64,000 nt of DNA from DAIRET01 sp036795455 (GCA_036795455.1 DAIRET010000001.1:30119-94118), one strand, 5' to 3'; counted from the stretch's first letter, positions 26,926-37,379 are shown. The notes: generated by a model not told the origin, from the sequence alone. Translations and numbers: made by a program.

Positions 26926-28409
26926 ACAATAAACTCTTTCGGGAAAATTAATAAAACTTCCGTTCCTTCTCCAAATTTACTTTTAACTTCAAGTTCAAAC
27001 CCCATGCTTTTCATAATACCGAGAGAGACTGATAATCCGAGCCCGGTACCCCCGCTTGTTGATTTTGTTGTGTAAAACGGATCGAAAATATTTTTAAGAT
27101 TCTCTTCCGGGATTCCGATACCGTTATCTGAAAAAGTGCAGATAAAATCTCCATTGTCTTTATTGTAAGAAGCCGCTTTGATTTTTCCATCTTTCTCTTT
27201 TACGGCATCAATGGCGTTTGTAAGAATATTTAAAATGACCTGCCCGAGTTTTGCTTTATTAGCGACTATTTTTTTCGATTCGTTAATCTCCACCAAAAAG
27301 CCGATGTTCTTCTTTTTTAGTTGCGGGGTTATTAACCTTTGAGCCGATTTGATAATTTCCATGATGTCATTCGGTTGTGTTTCGTTTTCCGGCTCCGTAC
27401 GAGCAAAATTTTTCAATTCGTCAACTATACTTGTAATTCTTTTGGAGCCTTCGTCAAGGTCGGTAAGTAAATCTTTAATTTCAATTTTGAACTTATCGTA
27501 GGATATATTTCCGACTTTAAAGTCGGGATTATTCTTATAATATTCATCCAGTACGGGAAAAATCTCTTTTAAGCTACTTTCAATGTAAGGAATGTTCAGT
27601 GCAATAAACGTGTTGGGATTGTTAATCTCGTGAGCAACTCCGGCTACCAGAAGTCCGAGAGAGGCAAGTTTATCGGCTTGCTGAATCTGCAGCAGATGTT
27701 CCCGGTTTTTTAGTTCCAGTTTTTTAATTTCCGTAATGTCGGTAAATCGAATAAGAGTTAACGGCTTATTCTTTAATAGAATCGGGGAAAGAAGTACGTC
27801 AACATCAATGACTACTCCGTCTTTCTTTGCCATACGTATTGTTGACGGCAGGTTTTTCGGCGACTGTGAATCTAAGCAAAGAGAGTTGAAAAAATTCGAA
27901 TTCTGAAGCTCTGCCAAATAATAACCGAACATTTTACTGAAGTTTTGACTAACAAATTCAGGCTGCATCTTTTCGTCAACAATTGCAAACGCATCTGCCG
28001 AGGCTTCGATAATGGATTTATACAAATATTCACTTTCCTGAAGAGCTTTATAAGTGCTTTTAAGTACTTTCACCATGTTATCGATATGGTTTGCAAAAAG
28101 TGAAAATTCATCTTTGCCGGGAATAGAAATATCAACATCAAGGTCGTTATGCTCGGCGATATACTTAACCTGGTTTTCTATTGAATTAATTTTGCTGAAA
28201 ACCGTAAACTGAAGAAAAAGTACAATCAATGCCCCCAGAAAAACGCTTACAAAAAAAATGAGAACAAACGCCATCGGTAGTTTTATAACCGGGAATAACT
28301 GCGGTAGAGCCTCATCGGAATATGCCAGGTAAAAAACAAAGTATATCAAACCGATAGCAATCAGAGAGGCAATTGTTGATAATATCAGCGTCTTCTTTAT
28401 TAATGACAA
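26922..28409 (-). CDS. Membrane PAS sensor histidine kinase
   Basis: 495 residues. Two membrane helices (about 8-28 and 45-70) with a very short external loop, then a HAMP-like segment, a PAS domain (about 125-245), HisKA with VAGVAHEINNPNTF, and HATPase (NILTNAIDAV, DNGIGI, GGTGLGLSV). The short loop suggests that sensing is through the membrane or the cytosolic PAS. The gene overlaps the response regulator gene by four bases and is its obvious partner. The start is TTG at 28409, with GAG six bases upstream; no ATG occurs before the second helix. Confidence 0.92.
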   Translation of the reverse strand: MSLIKKTLILSTIASLIAIGLIYFVFYLAYSDEALPQLFPVIKLPMAFVLIFFVSVFLGALIVLFLQFTVFSKINSIENQVKYIAEHNDLDVDISIPGKDEFSLFANHIDNMVKVLKSTYKALQESEYLYKSIIEASADAFAIVDEKMQPEFVSQNFSKMFGYYLAELQNSNFFNSLCLDSQSPKNLPSTIRMAKKDGVVIDVDVLLSPILLKNKPLTLIRFTDITEIKKLELKNREHLLQIQQADKLASLGLLVAGVAHEINNPNTFIALNIPYIESSLKEIFPVLDEYYKNNPDFKVGNISYDKFKIEIKDLLTDLDEGSKRITSIVDELKNFARTEPENETQPNDIMEIIKSAQRLITPQLKKKNIGFLVEINESKKIVANKAKLGQVILNILTNAIDAVKEKDGKIKAASYNKDNGDFICTFSDNGIGIPEENLKNIFDPFYTTKSTSGGTGLGLSVSLGIMKSMGFELEVKSKFGEGTEVLLIFPKEFIV

Positions 28410-28596
28410 ATCGATCTCGTTTTCTTAATTGATCCTGTATCGCTTAAAAACATTAGTTTAAAATAATAGTAATACCCCGTATAAATTTAATCAAAAATTA
28501 CGGGAAATAGTAGAAATATTCCCTATTAGAGCAGATGTATTAAAGAGAAAACCAGTCGTTTTTTTGAAGCCGAAAAAAAATTTAAGCCGATTTTTC

Positions 28597-28625
28597 TTGA
28601 CAATCAAACATTTTTTAACTAATAT
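28597..28625 (+). promoter_or_regulatory. Sigma70-like promoter of the TRAP/uronate operon
   Basis: TTGACA at 28597-28602 and TAATAT at 28620-28625 are separated by exactly 17 bases. This is the best housekeeping-type promoter seen in the window. Transcription would start near 28632, about 85 bases ahead of the DUF4861 start. The rest of the 28410-28715 intergenic region, also upstream of the leftward histidine kinase gene, holds no gene that I can support. Confidence 0.65.
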
Positions 28626-28715
28626 AGCAACCGATAAATTTATCGATTACTTAATCGGTTAAGTAAAATGAGCTGCGGAGATGTAACTCACGTGGCGGAG
28701 CATTGGAAAAAAGTT

Positions 28716-30002
28716 ATGATAAACCATTATAAACAAAGTTTTTACCGCAATTTATCACTCCCCGTAATTCTTCTTCTTTTGTTAGCATTTCAGGTATTTG
28801 GACAAAATTCCGGGAAGAAATCGAATTCATCAATAATTATTAAAAACCCGCTTGCAATGGAAATTAAAGAGGTGGTAGTTCCGGTTTACATGGAAGAAAT
28901 TAAAAATAGTAATCCCGACTTCAATCCGCTTTCGGTTTTGCCCTCAATTGATGATAACCCGGTATTCAATGAATTTGTACCGGGCTACAAAAATAATAAA
29001 GATGCTATCCTATTCTACTTAAACTTCAAATCCGAAGAAGTAAAAGAAGTAGTTTTTAATGAACAAAAGAAAGAATCTAAAATTCCGACTCAGCCTAAAA
29101 TGACGCAAGCATACTTAGGAAAGAGAACAGACTACACAAGAACCGACTCATTTTATGTTGGCGGTAGATTTGAAAGTGTAGATTATACACGGGTTCCACA
29201 AGACCACTGGTCGCACGACGGACTTTATAAATATGAAGGACCCGGATGGGAATCGGATAAAGTCGGTTACAGGTTTTATTTAGATAATAGAAATCGCACG
29301 GACATTTTTGGAAAACGTATACCCGGTATGATGCTTGATAAAGTGGGCGAAAATGACCTTGTCGCTAATGGAAAAGAATCCTATACAAGAATGCAGGATT
29401 GGGGAATGGATATCTTTAAAGTCGGCACTTCATTAGGCATTGGCTCAATTGCACATTTCCATAACGGGAAAATCATTACGGTCTCTGAAACAGACAGCGT
29501 TATCTGTAGAATTAAAAACAACGGAACCCTCTTTTCGAGAATCGAAACAAAATACTACGGGTGGAAAGTAAGTGATAGAAAAGTTGACCTTTTGTCTGAA
29601 ATTTCGATACATAGCGGAAGTCGATTAACCAGGGTAGATATTCTTCTTAGTGATGAAATCGGGAATATTACCACAGGACTTGCAAAACACCTCGAAGCTA
29701 AAACGAAACTCTTAGGGGATGGTAAGAATGAATGGAATTATTTGGCACTATGGGGAAAACAGGCTTTACCGGGTGATTCACTTGGAATAGCAGTGTTTTA
29801 CAAAACGTCCGATTTTATTGAGATGAGTAGTGATAACGTAAGTGAATTCATTCTACTAAAACCGGATCAAAATAAGTTGACATACTATTTTGCTTCGGCA
29901 TGGGAAAAAGAATTTAACGGAATAAAAAACCTGAACGATTTTATTGAGTACCTTGAACAAACAGTGATTTCTCTCAGTAATCCACCGTTAGTAGAGTATT
30001 AA
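28716..30002 (+). CDS. DUF4861 family secreted protein
   Basis: 428 residues from the chosen start. The signal peptide (about 1-30, with a run of leucines ending QVFGQ) is preceded by GGA eight bases from the ATG; an upstream in-frame ATG at 28668 would add 16 residues and spoil the signal peptide. The body contains DHWSHDGLYKYEGPGWESDK and FGKRIPGM, which I associate with DUF4861. That family is repeatedly found in pectin and uronate loci, but I know of no established biochemical role. A periplasmic carbohydrate-binding or processing function is inferred. It leads the operon with the TRAP transporter and UxaC. Confidence 0.75.
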   Translation: MINHYKQSFYRNLSLPVILLLLLAFQVFGQNSGKKSNSSIIIKNPLAMEIKEVVVPVYMEEIKNSNPDFNPLSVLPSIDDNPVFNEFVPGYKNNKDAILFYLNFKSEEVKEVVFNEQKKESKIPTQPKMTQAYLGKRTDYTRTDSFYVGGRFESVDYTRVPQDHWSHDGLYKYEGPGWESDKVGYRFYLDNRNRTDIFGKRIPGMMLDKVGENDLVANGKESYTRMQDWGMDIFKVGTSLGIGSIAHFHNGKIITVSETDSVICRIKNNGTLFSRIETKYYGWKVSDRKVDLLSEISIHSGSRLTRVDILLSDEIGNITTGLAKHLEAKTKLLGDGKNEWNYLALWGKQALPGDSLGIAVFYKTSDFIEMSSDNVSEFILLKPDQNKLTYYFASAWEKEFNGIKNLNDFIEYLEQTVISLSNPPLVEY

Positions 30003-30045
30003 TATTTCATTATTTTAACGCATCTATTTTTAATTATTATCCCCT

Positions 30046-31023
30046 ATGAAAATTACTAATACGATTATTTCAATATTACTCCTTCTCTCTTTGGGTTGTA
30101 ATAAAGATACAGAAACCAAGAAGATAAAAATTGCCCACGGGTTAGATCAATCCCACCCGGTGCATCTTGCAATGGAATACCTTGCCGATAGGGTGAAAGA
30201 AAAATCCAACGGTAAAATATTAATGACAGTTTATCCAAGTCAGCAGCTTGGAACCGAAAGGGAATGTCTTGAACTGCTTCAAATCGGCAGTCTTGGAATG
30301 ACAAAAGTTTCTTCCTCCGTTTTAGAGGGATTTGTTCCGATTTACAAAGTTTTCAGCTTACCCTTTATTTTCAAGAGTGAAGAGGATAAATTCGCTTTTT
30401 TTGAAAGCGATGTTGGTAAGGAGCTATTGGTAAAAACAGAAAAGTATTGGCTAAGAGGTTTGTGTTATTACGATGCAGGCAGCAGAAGTTTTTATACTAA
30501 AAGTAAACCTGTTTTATCACCCGATGATTTAAAAGGAATGAAAATAAGAACACAGGAAAGCGCAACTTCCGTAAAAATGGTGAATGCACTCGGAGGTTCT
30601 GCCACACCGATTGCATGGGGTGAACTTTATACAGCACTGCAGCAAGGTGTTGTAGACGGTGCAGAGAATAATCCGCCGAGTTTCTATTTGTCCCGCCATT
30701 ACGAAGTGTGCAAACATTACTCGCTGGACGAACATACTTCAGTTCCGGATGTACTTGTAATCAGCTCTGTTATCTGGGATGATTTTACCGATGAGGAAAA
30801 GATTTGGGTACAGGAAGCGGCGGATGAATCATATAGATATCAGAAAAAGTTGTGGCAGGAATCAACACGAATTGCATTGGAGGAAGTTCAAAAAGCAGGT
30901 GTAACGGTTTACTATCCCGATAAAACAAGCTTCCAGGAAAAAGTAACCCCTCTATTGGATGAATACAAAACCGAGCCGGAAGTTTATAAACTGATTCAAC
31001 AAATAAAAAGCATGAGCAAATGA
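30046..31023 (+). CDS. dctP: TRAP transporter substrate-binding lipoprotein, DctP family
   Basis: 325 residues. A lipobox (LSLGC, Cys18) shows membrane anchoring, which is common in lineages where the periplasmic binder is tethered. Family marks are VYPSQQLGTERE, the substrate-carboxylate arginine in GMKIRTQES, and VDGAENNPPSFY. It captures an organic acid in the periplasm and hands it to DctQM. The uronate isomerase in the same operon and the pectinases downstream make galacturonate or a related uronate the likely ligand; this is context-based. Its stop overlaps the start of dctQ (ATGA). Confidence 0.92.
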   Translation: MKITNTIISILLLLSLGCNKDTETKKIKIAHGLDQSHPVHLAMEYLADRVKEKSNGKILMTVYPSQQLGTERECLELLQIGSLGMTKVSSSVLEGFVPIYKVFSLPFIFKSEEDKFAFFESDVGKELLVKTEKYWLRGLCYYDAGSRSFYTKSKPVLSPDDLKGMKIRTQESATSVKMVNALGGSATPIAWGELYTALQQGVVDGAENNPPSFYLSRHYEVCKHYSLDEHTSVPDVLVISSVIWDDFTDEEKIWVQEAADESYRYQKKLWQESTRIALEEVQKAGVTVYYPDKTSFQEKVTPLLDEYKTEPEVYKLIQQIKSMSK

Positions 31024-31523
31024 TGGAGAGAATTAAAAATATACTCGACTCGACATTAAAAGTAATCCTTGTGGTTCTAATTGCCGGAATGACATTTAAT
31101 GTGCTTTGGCAGGTTTTTACAAGATTTGTACTTCAAAATCCAAGTTCATATACCGAAGAGTTGGCGAGGTATTCTTTGGTCTGGGCGGGCATTCTCGGTG
31201 CTGCTTATGTAGCGGGGCAAAAAATGCACCTTGCAATTGATTTGCTGTTAATGAACCTGGACGGAAATAAAAAACTTTTAGTTGAAATAGTAATACAAGC
31301 ATTTATTTTCCTTTTTTCTTCATCGGTAATGGTTGTCGGGGGGTTAAGACTTGTAAATATAACATTAACGCTAAACCAACTATCGGCAGCATTACAAATA
31401 CCGCTTGGATATGTATATCTTGTTTTACCACTCAGCGGGACAATTATTTGTTTTTATTCACTCTTTTTTATTTCAAGAAATATTAAAGAAATGTCCGCCA
31501 ATCCGGCTGAAAAGAAAGTTTGA
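31020..31523 (+). CDS. dctQ: TRAP transporter small permease, DctQ family
   Basis: 167 residues with four predicted membrane helices and the family-typical segments WQVFTRFVL and SYTEELARYSLVWAGILGAA. It supports the large permease in sodium-driven import of the ligand bound by DctP. Two adjacent ATG codons overlap the dctP stop, so translation is coupled. The dctM start lies 14 bases downstream. Confidence 0.93.
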   Translation: MMERIKNILDSTLKVILVVLIAGMTFNVLWQVFTRFVLQNPSSYTEELARYSLVWAGILGAAYVAGQKMHLAIDLLLMNLDGNKKLLVEIVIQAFIFLFSSSVMVVGGLRLVNITLTLNQLSAALQIPLGYVYLVLPLSGTIICFYSLFFISRNIKEMSANPAEKKV

Positions 31524-31537
31524 ATTAGGGAAATTGT

Positions 31538-32836
31538 ATGGAATGGACTGAAATAATAATCCTCGTTTTATCATTTGTTTCTCTTCTTGCTATTGGAGTA
31601 CCGATTTCATTTAGTATCGGCATTTCATCTCTGTTTACGATGTTATTTAGCATTAAAACTTTGCCGTCGCTTACTACAGTGGCACAAAGAATGGCAACCG
31701 GGATAGACAGTTTCGCTCTACTCGCTATCCCGTTTTTTATTTTAGCGGGACAGTTGATGAACAGCGGCGGGATTGCACGCCGGCTGATTGATTTTGCCAA
31801 AGTGCTTGTAGGTAAATTACCGGGCGGACTCGCATTTGTGAACATAATGGCAGCAATGTTGTTTGGTGCAATTTCCGGTTCCGCGGTTGCTTCTGCATCG
31901 GCTATCGGCGGGTTTATGTCACCGGTGATGAAAAAAGAAGGATACGACAACGGATTTTCCGCAGCAGTAAATATTACTTCGGCAACTACGGGATTAATAA
32001 TTCCACCGAGCAACATTCTTATAGTATACTCGCTTGCAAGCGGAGGGGTGTCGATTGCAGCATTATTTCTTGCCGGTTATCTACCGGGTATATTGCTTGG
32101 TTTATCGTTAATGGTTGTTTCGTTTGTGTTTGCTAAAAAACATAATTATAAATCAACCGTATCATTTACATTCGGCGATGCAGTTAAAAAATTCCTTGAT
32201 TCTATTCCAAGTTTATTGTTAATTATTATTGTAATCGGTGGGATAATAGCAGGATACTTTACCGCAACAGAAGCCTCTGCCGTAGCTGTTCTTTATGCTT
32301 TTGTTCTTTCGTTTTTTATTTATAAAGAAATAAAACTGAAAGACCTTCCGAAAATACTAATTGAAAGCGCTTCAACAACGGCAATAGTAATGCTTCTTGT
32401 GGGAACATCTATGGCAATGTCGTGGGTTATGGCGTATGAAAATATTCCACAGAACGTTGCGAATGCACTGCTTGCATTATCGAATAATAAGTTCGTTATA
32501 TTGATAATAATTAATATTATTCTCCTTTTTGTAGGTACATTTATGGATATGACACCGGCAGTATTAATTTTTACTCCGATATTTTTACCGGTTGCAATGG
32601 AACTAGGGATTGACCCGATACATTTCGGTATTGTTATGGTTATGAATTTAAGCATAGGTTTATGCACGCCGCCAGTGGGAAGCGTTTTATTCGTAGGGTG
32701 TTCGGTCGCCGGCTTATCTATTACAAAAGTGATAAAGCCTTTATTACCGCTATTTATGGCGATGATAGTATCATTGCTGATAGTTACTTATTTCCCCGAA
32801 ATCAGTCTCTGGATTCCAAGGTTTTTCGGATTTTAA
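31538..32836 (+). CDS. dctM: TRAP transporter large permease, DctM family
   Basis: 432 residues, normal for DctM, with about twelve hydrophobic helices. Conserved segments are AIPFFILAGQLMNSGG, FGAISGSAVASASAIGG and TGLIIPPSNILIVY, followed later by PPVGSVLFVG. It forms the sodium/substrate channel of the transporter with DctQ. A 105-base gap follows before uxaC, with no obvious terminator, so the operon probably continues. The expected substrate is a hexuronate, by context. Confidence 0.94.
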   Translation: MEWTEIIILVLSFVSLLAIGVPISFSIGISSLFTMLFSIKTLPSLTTVAQRMATGIDSFALLAIPFFILAGQLMNSGGIARRLIDFAKVLVGKLPGGLAFVNIMAAMLFGAISGSAVASASAIGGFMSPVMKKEGYDNGFSAAVNITSATTGLIIPPSNILIVYSLASGGVSIAALFLAGYLPGILLGLSLMVVSFVFAKKHNYKSTVSFTFGDAVKKFLDSIPSLLLIIIVIGGIIAGYFTATEASAVAVLYAFVLSFFIYKEIKLKDLPKILIESASTTAIVMLLVGTSMAMSWVMAYENIPQNVANALLALSNNKFVILIIINIILLFVGTFMDMTPAVLIFTPIFLPVAMELGIDPIHFGIVMVMNLSIGLCTPPVGSVLFVGCSVAGLSITKVIKPLLPLFMAMIVSLLIVTYFPEISLWIPRFFGF

Positions 32837-32941
32837 CAACTTCGTTTTTCACATAATAGAAATTCATCTCATTAAAATTCAAACAACATCAATTAATCTT
32901 AACTGCATTTTATTGATGCAGTACAATCATTTTTAATAATT

Positions 32942-34351
32942 ATGAAATCATTCATTACAGAAAACTTTCTACTTGAAACGGAAGTAGCGGTAAAGCTGTT
33001 TCACAATCACGCTAAGAATCTTCCGATAATAGATTACCACTGCCATCTTCCGGTTGAAGATATAGCGGCAAACAAAAAATTCGAAAACATTTCGGAAGTG
33101 TGGCTTAACGGTGATCATTACAAGTGGCGGGCAATGAGAACAAACGGCGTTGATGAAAAATATTGCACCGGCTCCGCTTCCGATTGGGAAAAATTCCTTG
33201 CATGGTCTGAAACCGTTCCGTATACGGTTAGAAATCCGCTTTATCATTGGACTCACATGGAACTGAAAAATCCATTCGGGATTGCAGATAAATTGCTGAA
33301 CAAAGAAACTGCGAAAGAGATATGGGAGCATTGTAACTCTCTTCTTCAAAAAGATGAGTTTACTACTCAGGGATTAATAAAACAATTTAATGTTGAGGTT
33401 GTTTGTACAACAGATGACCCGGTTGATAGCCTTGAACACCACAAACAATTAAAAGAGACATGTAAAGATTTTCTGGTTCTACCTGCATTTAGGCCGGATA
33501 AAGGAATGATGGTGGAAAATTTCCCGGTGTTTTCTTTATGGTTTGAAAAACTTCAAAGAATAACCGACTTCGAAATACATAATTTTAAAACATATATTGA
33601 TGCAATTAGAAAACGGCACGACTATTTTCATGAGAACGGCTGCCGTTTATCAGACCATGGAATTGATACTGCATATGCAGAAGATTATACATCCGCAGAA
33701 ATTGAAGACATCTTTAAAAAAATATTGCAGGGGAAAAAACTTGAAGTTGGGGAAATCCTGAAATTCAAGTCGGCAGTGCTTTATGAATTCGGAGTAATGA
33801 ATCACGAAAAAAAATGGGTTCAGCAGCTTCATCTTGGAGCATTGCGTAATAATAATAGCAGGATGTATAGAATGTTGGGACCTGACACAGGGTTCGATTC
33901 TATCGGTGATTTTGAGATTGCGTTACCTCTTGCAAAGTATTTAAACAAACTTGACGACAGGGATATGCTGGCTAAAACAATCATCTATAATCTTAATCCT
34001 GCAGATAATGAATTGATGGCAACTATGATTGGAAATTTTCAGGATGGGAAAATAGCCGGGAAAATGCAGTACGGAAGCGCATGGTGGTTCCTTGATCAAA
34101 AAGAGGGAATGGAAAAACAATTGAATGCATTATCAAATATGAGTCTACTAAGCCGGTTTGTCGGGATGCTTACAGATTCAAGAAGTTTTCTCTCATACCC
34201 GCGGCATGAATATTTCAGACGCGTATTGTGCAACTTAATCGGGAATGATGTAGAAAAAGGATTGATACCGGATTCGGAGGAATTGCTTGTTCCTTTGGTT
34301 GAGAACATCTGTTATTACAACGCAAAAAACTACTTTAAATTTAATTCATAA
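32942..34351 (+). CDS. uxaC: Uronate (glucuronate/galacturonate) isomerase
   Basis: Converts D-galacturonate to D-tagaturonate, and D-glucuronate to D-fructuronate, in the cytoplasm: the first step after uptake of saturated uronate monomers. 469 residues, the usual UxaC length. It belongs to the amidohydrolase superfamily, with the N-terminal metal motif DYHCHLP (His33, His35), WLNGDHYKWRAMRTNGV, TTDDPVDSLEHH and LHLGALRNNNSRM. It follows the TRAP genes and is 19 bases before a TonB receptor, tying uptake to catabolism. The next enzymes (tagaturonate reductase, altronate dehydratase) are not in the window. Confidence 0.96.
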   Translation: MKSFITENFLLETEVAVKLFHNHAKNLPIIDYHCHLPVEDIAANKKFENISEVWLNGDHYKWRAMRTNGVDEKYCTGSASDWEKFLAWSETVPYTVRNPLYHWTHMELKNPFGIADKLLNKETAKEIWEHCNSLLQKDEFTTQGLIKQFNVEVVCTTDDPVDSLEHHKQLKETCKDFLVLPAFRPDKGMMVENFPVFSLWFEKLQRITDFEIHNFKTYIDAIRKRHDYFHENGCRLSDHGIDTAYAEDYTSAEIEDIFKKILQGKKLEVGEILKFKSAVLYEFGVMNHEKKWVQQLHLGALRNNNSRMYRMLGPDTGFDSIGDFEIALPLAKYLNKLDDRDMLAKTIIYNLNPADNELMATMIGNFQDGKIAGKMQYGSAWWFLDQKEGMEKQLNALSNMSLLSRFVGMLTDSRSFLSYPRHEYFRRVLCNLIGNDVEKGLIPDSEELLVPLVENICYYNAKNYFKFNS

Positions 34352-34370
34352 TTCTCTTTGGAGTCTTTAT

Positions 34371-37300
34371 ATGAAAAAAACTTTTACCATTTACTTATCG
34401 TTAATTTTTCTCTTTTTATTTGTAAGCAACGCTTCGGCACAGGGAGTACTTAGAGGTGTTGTTTATGATTCTCTAACGGCGCATCCGCTTGTTGGGGCAA
34501 ATGTATTTCTTATCGGAACCGCTATTGGAAGCGCTACAAATATAGAAGGTGATTATAGAATAGTTTCCATTCCCGCAGGCGAATATACACTCCGGTTTTC
34601 TTATCTCGGATACAAAACAAAGGAAGTTCGGGTTAAAATAGAACAGGGGAAAACACTTGTTTTGGATGAATACTTGATGATGGACTTTCTTGAAAGCGAG
34701 GAAGTTATTGTTACCGGGCAGGCAAAAGGGCAGGTAGCGGCAATCAACCAGCAGTTAAGTTCGAACACGATTGTAAATGTTGTGTCCGAAGAGAGAATTC
34801 AAGAACTGCCCGATGTTAATGCTGCGGAAGTAATCGGAAGGCTCCCGGGAGTTTCTCTTTTGCGTTCCGGGGGTGAAGCGAATAAAATTGTAATCCGCGG
34901 ATTAAGCGATAAATTCGGAACTGTAACCGTGGACGGAATTAGGATTCCTGCCACTGATATTGATTCACGCGGTATTGATTTGTCAACCTTCTCTCAAGGT
35001 TCGCTTGCGGGAATTGAATTATATAAGGCTCTAACCCCGGATAAAGATGCAGATGCAATAGCCGGCAGTGTTAATCTTGTAACTAAAAAAGCACCGGAAA
35101 AAAGATTCATCCGTTTTGATTCAAAGAGTATTTACAATCAATTGAATAACACGCTCAAACAATACGACTTCAACCTGAAATACGGTGAAAGGTTTTTCGA
35201 TAACGTACTCGGTGTGCAGTTGAATGGTAATCTCGAACAAAGAGATAGAAGCAACGAGCGGATAAATATCGATTACGGAAGCGCATCAAATAATGTGAAC
35301 GATTACGAAATAACCGATTTCCTTGTAGAATATACCGATGAAATCCGTAATAGGGCGGGCTTCGGAATATTCCTTGACGTAAATACTCCCGATAACGGCT
35401 CCATACGCTTCAATAATTTGTACAGCAGCACAACACGCGATTATATGTTCTCAACAAGAAATTACCCTACAGGCAGTGCCGACCTTCTTTATACTGCACG
35501 TAATAGGGAGATAGATATAACGACATTTAACAGTTCTATCCGGGGAGAAAATCACCTATTCGGTATTGATGCACTTTGGGGAGCTTCTTTTGGACAGTCA
35601 TTATCGGAGGACCCGTATGACTTTACTTTAGAATTTACTGAGCCGTCAAGTCTTGATTCAACCGGTGCACCGGTATCGAAAATGCGGAACGTACCGGAAA
35701 ACATAAGAAAAGGTCCACCTGAATTACTTATTCCGTATGCACTTAATAATTACGAAATGGCGTATCTTTTTTGGGGTTATTATAGGGGACAAAAAAGTTT
35801 AGATAAAGAGAAGACTGCATATCTCGACTTTTCAAAAGATTATATCCTTGCCAATCTTTTTACAGGGCAGATTAAAGTCGGCGGAAAGTATAAGCACAAA
35901 GTAAGATTCAAAGAAACTTTTGAACAAGCTGCGGCTTATCATCTTTACGGTTATCATAAATATAATAATACCGGTTCGGGAGTAGTGTTAAAGGATTTTT
36001 CAGGAACAAGATTCCAGAATATAATCTTAAAGAATAATGCCATTATCTCAACAAATTTTCTTAATTCAATACCGGACAACCGGAACGTGTATGATAAATA
36101 CATGCTGAACCCGATAATTAATAAAGATGCTCTTAGGGAATGGTACGAACTGAACAAAAACGGAGCTGCAAATGCAGATGGTTCAAGCCCGGAATTTTCT
36201 GACAATACGGAAGTAAGGGCAAATTATTATGATATAACAGAAAGAGTATCTTCCGCATATATAATGAATACATTGAACTACGGACAAGAGATTACTTTTA
36301 TTGCCGGGCTTCGCGTTGAAACAGAAGATAATGATTATTTGTCAAGATTTACGCCCGGAAAGTTAACCGGATTTCCTACTCCCAGCGGTACAATGAAAGA
36401 TACTTCTGCTTTTTATAACGAAACAATCTGGCTGCCGAATTTCCATTTATCCGTACGTCCGCTTGATTTTATGATGATGCGTTTTGCCGCATACAAAGCA
36501 ATTGCAAGACCGGATTTTAATCATAGATTAGAATATTATATAGCAAGAGACGGCGGCGGCTCAACTACTTTATCAATTGGTAATCCGAAGTTAAAAGCAG
36601 CTAAAGCATGGAACTTCGAGGTCAATACATCTTTCTTTAGTAATACCATCGGGTTGTTCTCGGTCTCGGCTTTCTACAAAGAAATCAAAGATATGTTTCA
36701 TCTTGTAAACAACATCCGCGTTGACAGAGCCGAAATACTGGACAGTCTCGGTATTGCGTGGCAAAGTCCGTTTGCTGCAACTCAAGTTTATAATCTAACT
36801 TATCCGTACAATTCATCCAAACCAACCAAAGTATGGGGATTTGAAGTTGAGCATCAAACCAATTTACATTTTTTACCGGGATTACTACAAAACATTGTTT
36901 TGAGCTATAATTTTTCAATAGTAAGGTCTGAAACATATATAGCCTCTTCAAGAACTGTTACATGGAAAGATTCAATCGAGTTATTCCCCGGTTACTGGAT
37001 TCCGAGGGATAATTCAAAAATTGAGCTAATGGAAACAAAACAAAAACTTGAAGGGCAACCTGAATTTTTCGGGAATTTCGCTATTGGCTATGATATAGGC
37101 GGATTTTCTGGCAGGCTCTCTATGTTCTACCAGGGCGAGTTTAACAGCAGTTTTTCCGGTGATGGAAAAAGCGACCAGATGGTAAATAGTTTTACTAAAT
37201 GGGACCTTGCTCTAAAATACCAGGTTACAGATTACCTTGCTGTAATGTTCAATCTAAACAACTTTACCAATGTAGAAGAAGGTACTTCACAGGTGAACAG

Positions 37301-37379
37301 GGTAAACGATTGGGAACTTCTGAATACAAGCGAAAGATATGACCTCACTGCAGATCTCGGTGTAAGGGTAACATTTTAA
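34371..37379 (+). CDS. TonB-dependent receptor, pectin-oligomer candidate (first of locus)
   Basis: 1002 residues from the ATG at 34371, which has GGAG eight bases upstream and begins a clear signal peptide (MKKTFTIYLS, ending ASAQ). A CarboxypepD_reg-like domain (about 26-110) is followed by a plug (about 120-245; ELPDVNAAEVIGRLPGVSLL, IELYKALTPDKDADAIAGSV) and a barrel ending LGVRVTF. The plug type resembles receptors of CAZyme loci. It likely imports oligogalacturonides through the outer membrane. It is coupled to uxaC by position (19 bases) and has no SusD gene after it; instead a secreted beta-helix protein follows. Confidence 0.92.
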   Translation: MKKTFTIYLSLIFLFLFVSNASAQGVLRGVVYDSLTAHPLVGANVFLIGTAIGSATNIEGDYRIVSIPAGEYTLRFSYLGYKTKEVRVKIEQGKTLVLDEYLMMDFLESEEVIVTGQAKGQVAAINQQLSSNTIVNVVSEERIQELPDVNAAEVIGRLPGVSLLRSGGEANKIVIRGLSDKFGTVTVDGIRIPATDIDSRGIDLSTFSQGSLAGIELYKALTPDKDADAIAGSVNLVTKKAPEKRFIRFDSKSIYNQLNNTLKQYDFNLKYGERFFDNVLGVQLNGNLEQRDRSNERINIDYGSASNNVNDYEITDFLVEYTDEIRNRAGFGIFLDVNTPDNGSIRFNNLYSSTTRDYMFSTRNYPTGSADLLYTARNREIDITTFNSSIRGENHLFGIDALWGASFGQSLSEDPYDFTLEFTEPSSLDSTGAPVSKMRNVPENIRKGPPELLIPYALNNYEMAYLFWGYYRGQKSLDKEKTAYLDFSKDYILANLFTGQIKVGGKYKHKVRFKETFEQAAAYHLYGYHKYNNTGSGVVLKDFSGTRFQNIILKNNAIISTNFLNSIPDNRNVYDKYMLNPIINKDALREWYELNKNGAANADGSSPEFSDNTEVRANYYDITERVSSAYIMNTLNYGQEITFIAGLRVETEDNDYLSRFTPGKLTGFPTPSGTMKDTSAFYNETIWLPNFHLSVRPLDFMMMRFAAYKAIARPDFNHRLEYYIARDGGGSTTLSIGNPKLKAAKAWNFEVNTSFFSNTIGLFSVSAFYKEIKDMFHLVNNIRVDRAEILDSLGIAWQSPFAATQVYNLTYPYNSSKPTKVWGFEVEHQTNLHFLPGLLQNIVLSYNFSIVRSETYIASSRTVTWKDSIELFPGYWIPRDNSKIELMETKQKLEGQPEFFGNFAIGYDIGGFSGRLSMFYQGEFNSSFSGDGKSDQMVNSFTKWDLALKYQVTDYLAVMFNLNNFTNVEEGTSQVNRVNDWELLNTSERYDLTADLGVRVTF

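Noticed and set aside
28668..28715. Upstream start for the DUF4861 protein
   Set aside because: It would put 16 polar residues ahead of the signal peptide, and the ATG at 28716 has a ribosome binding site.
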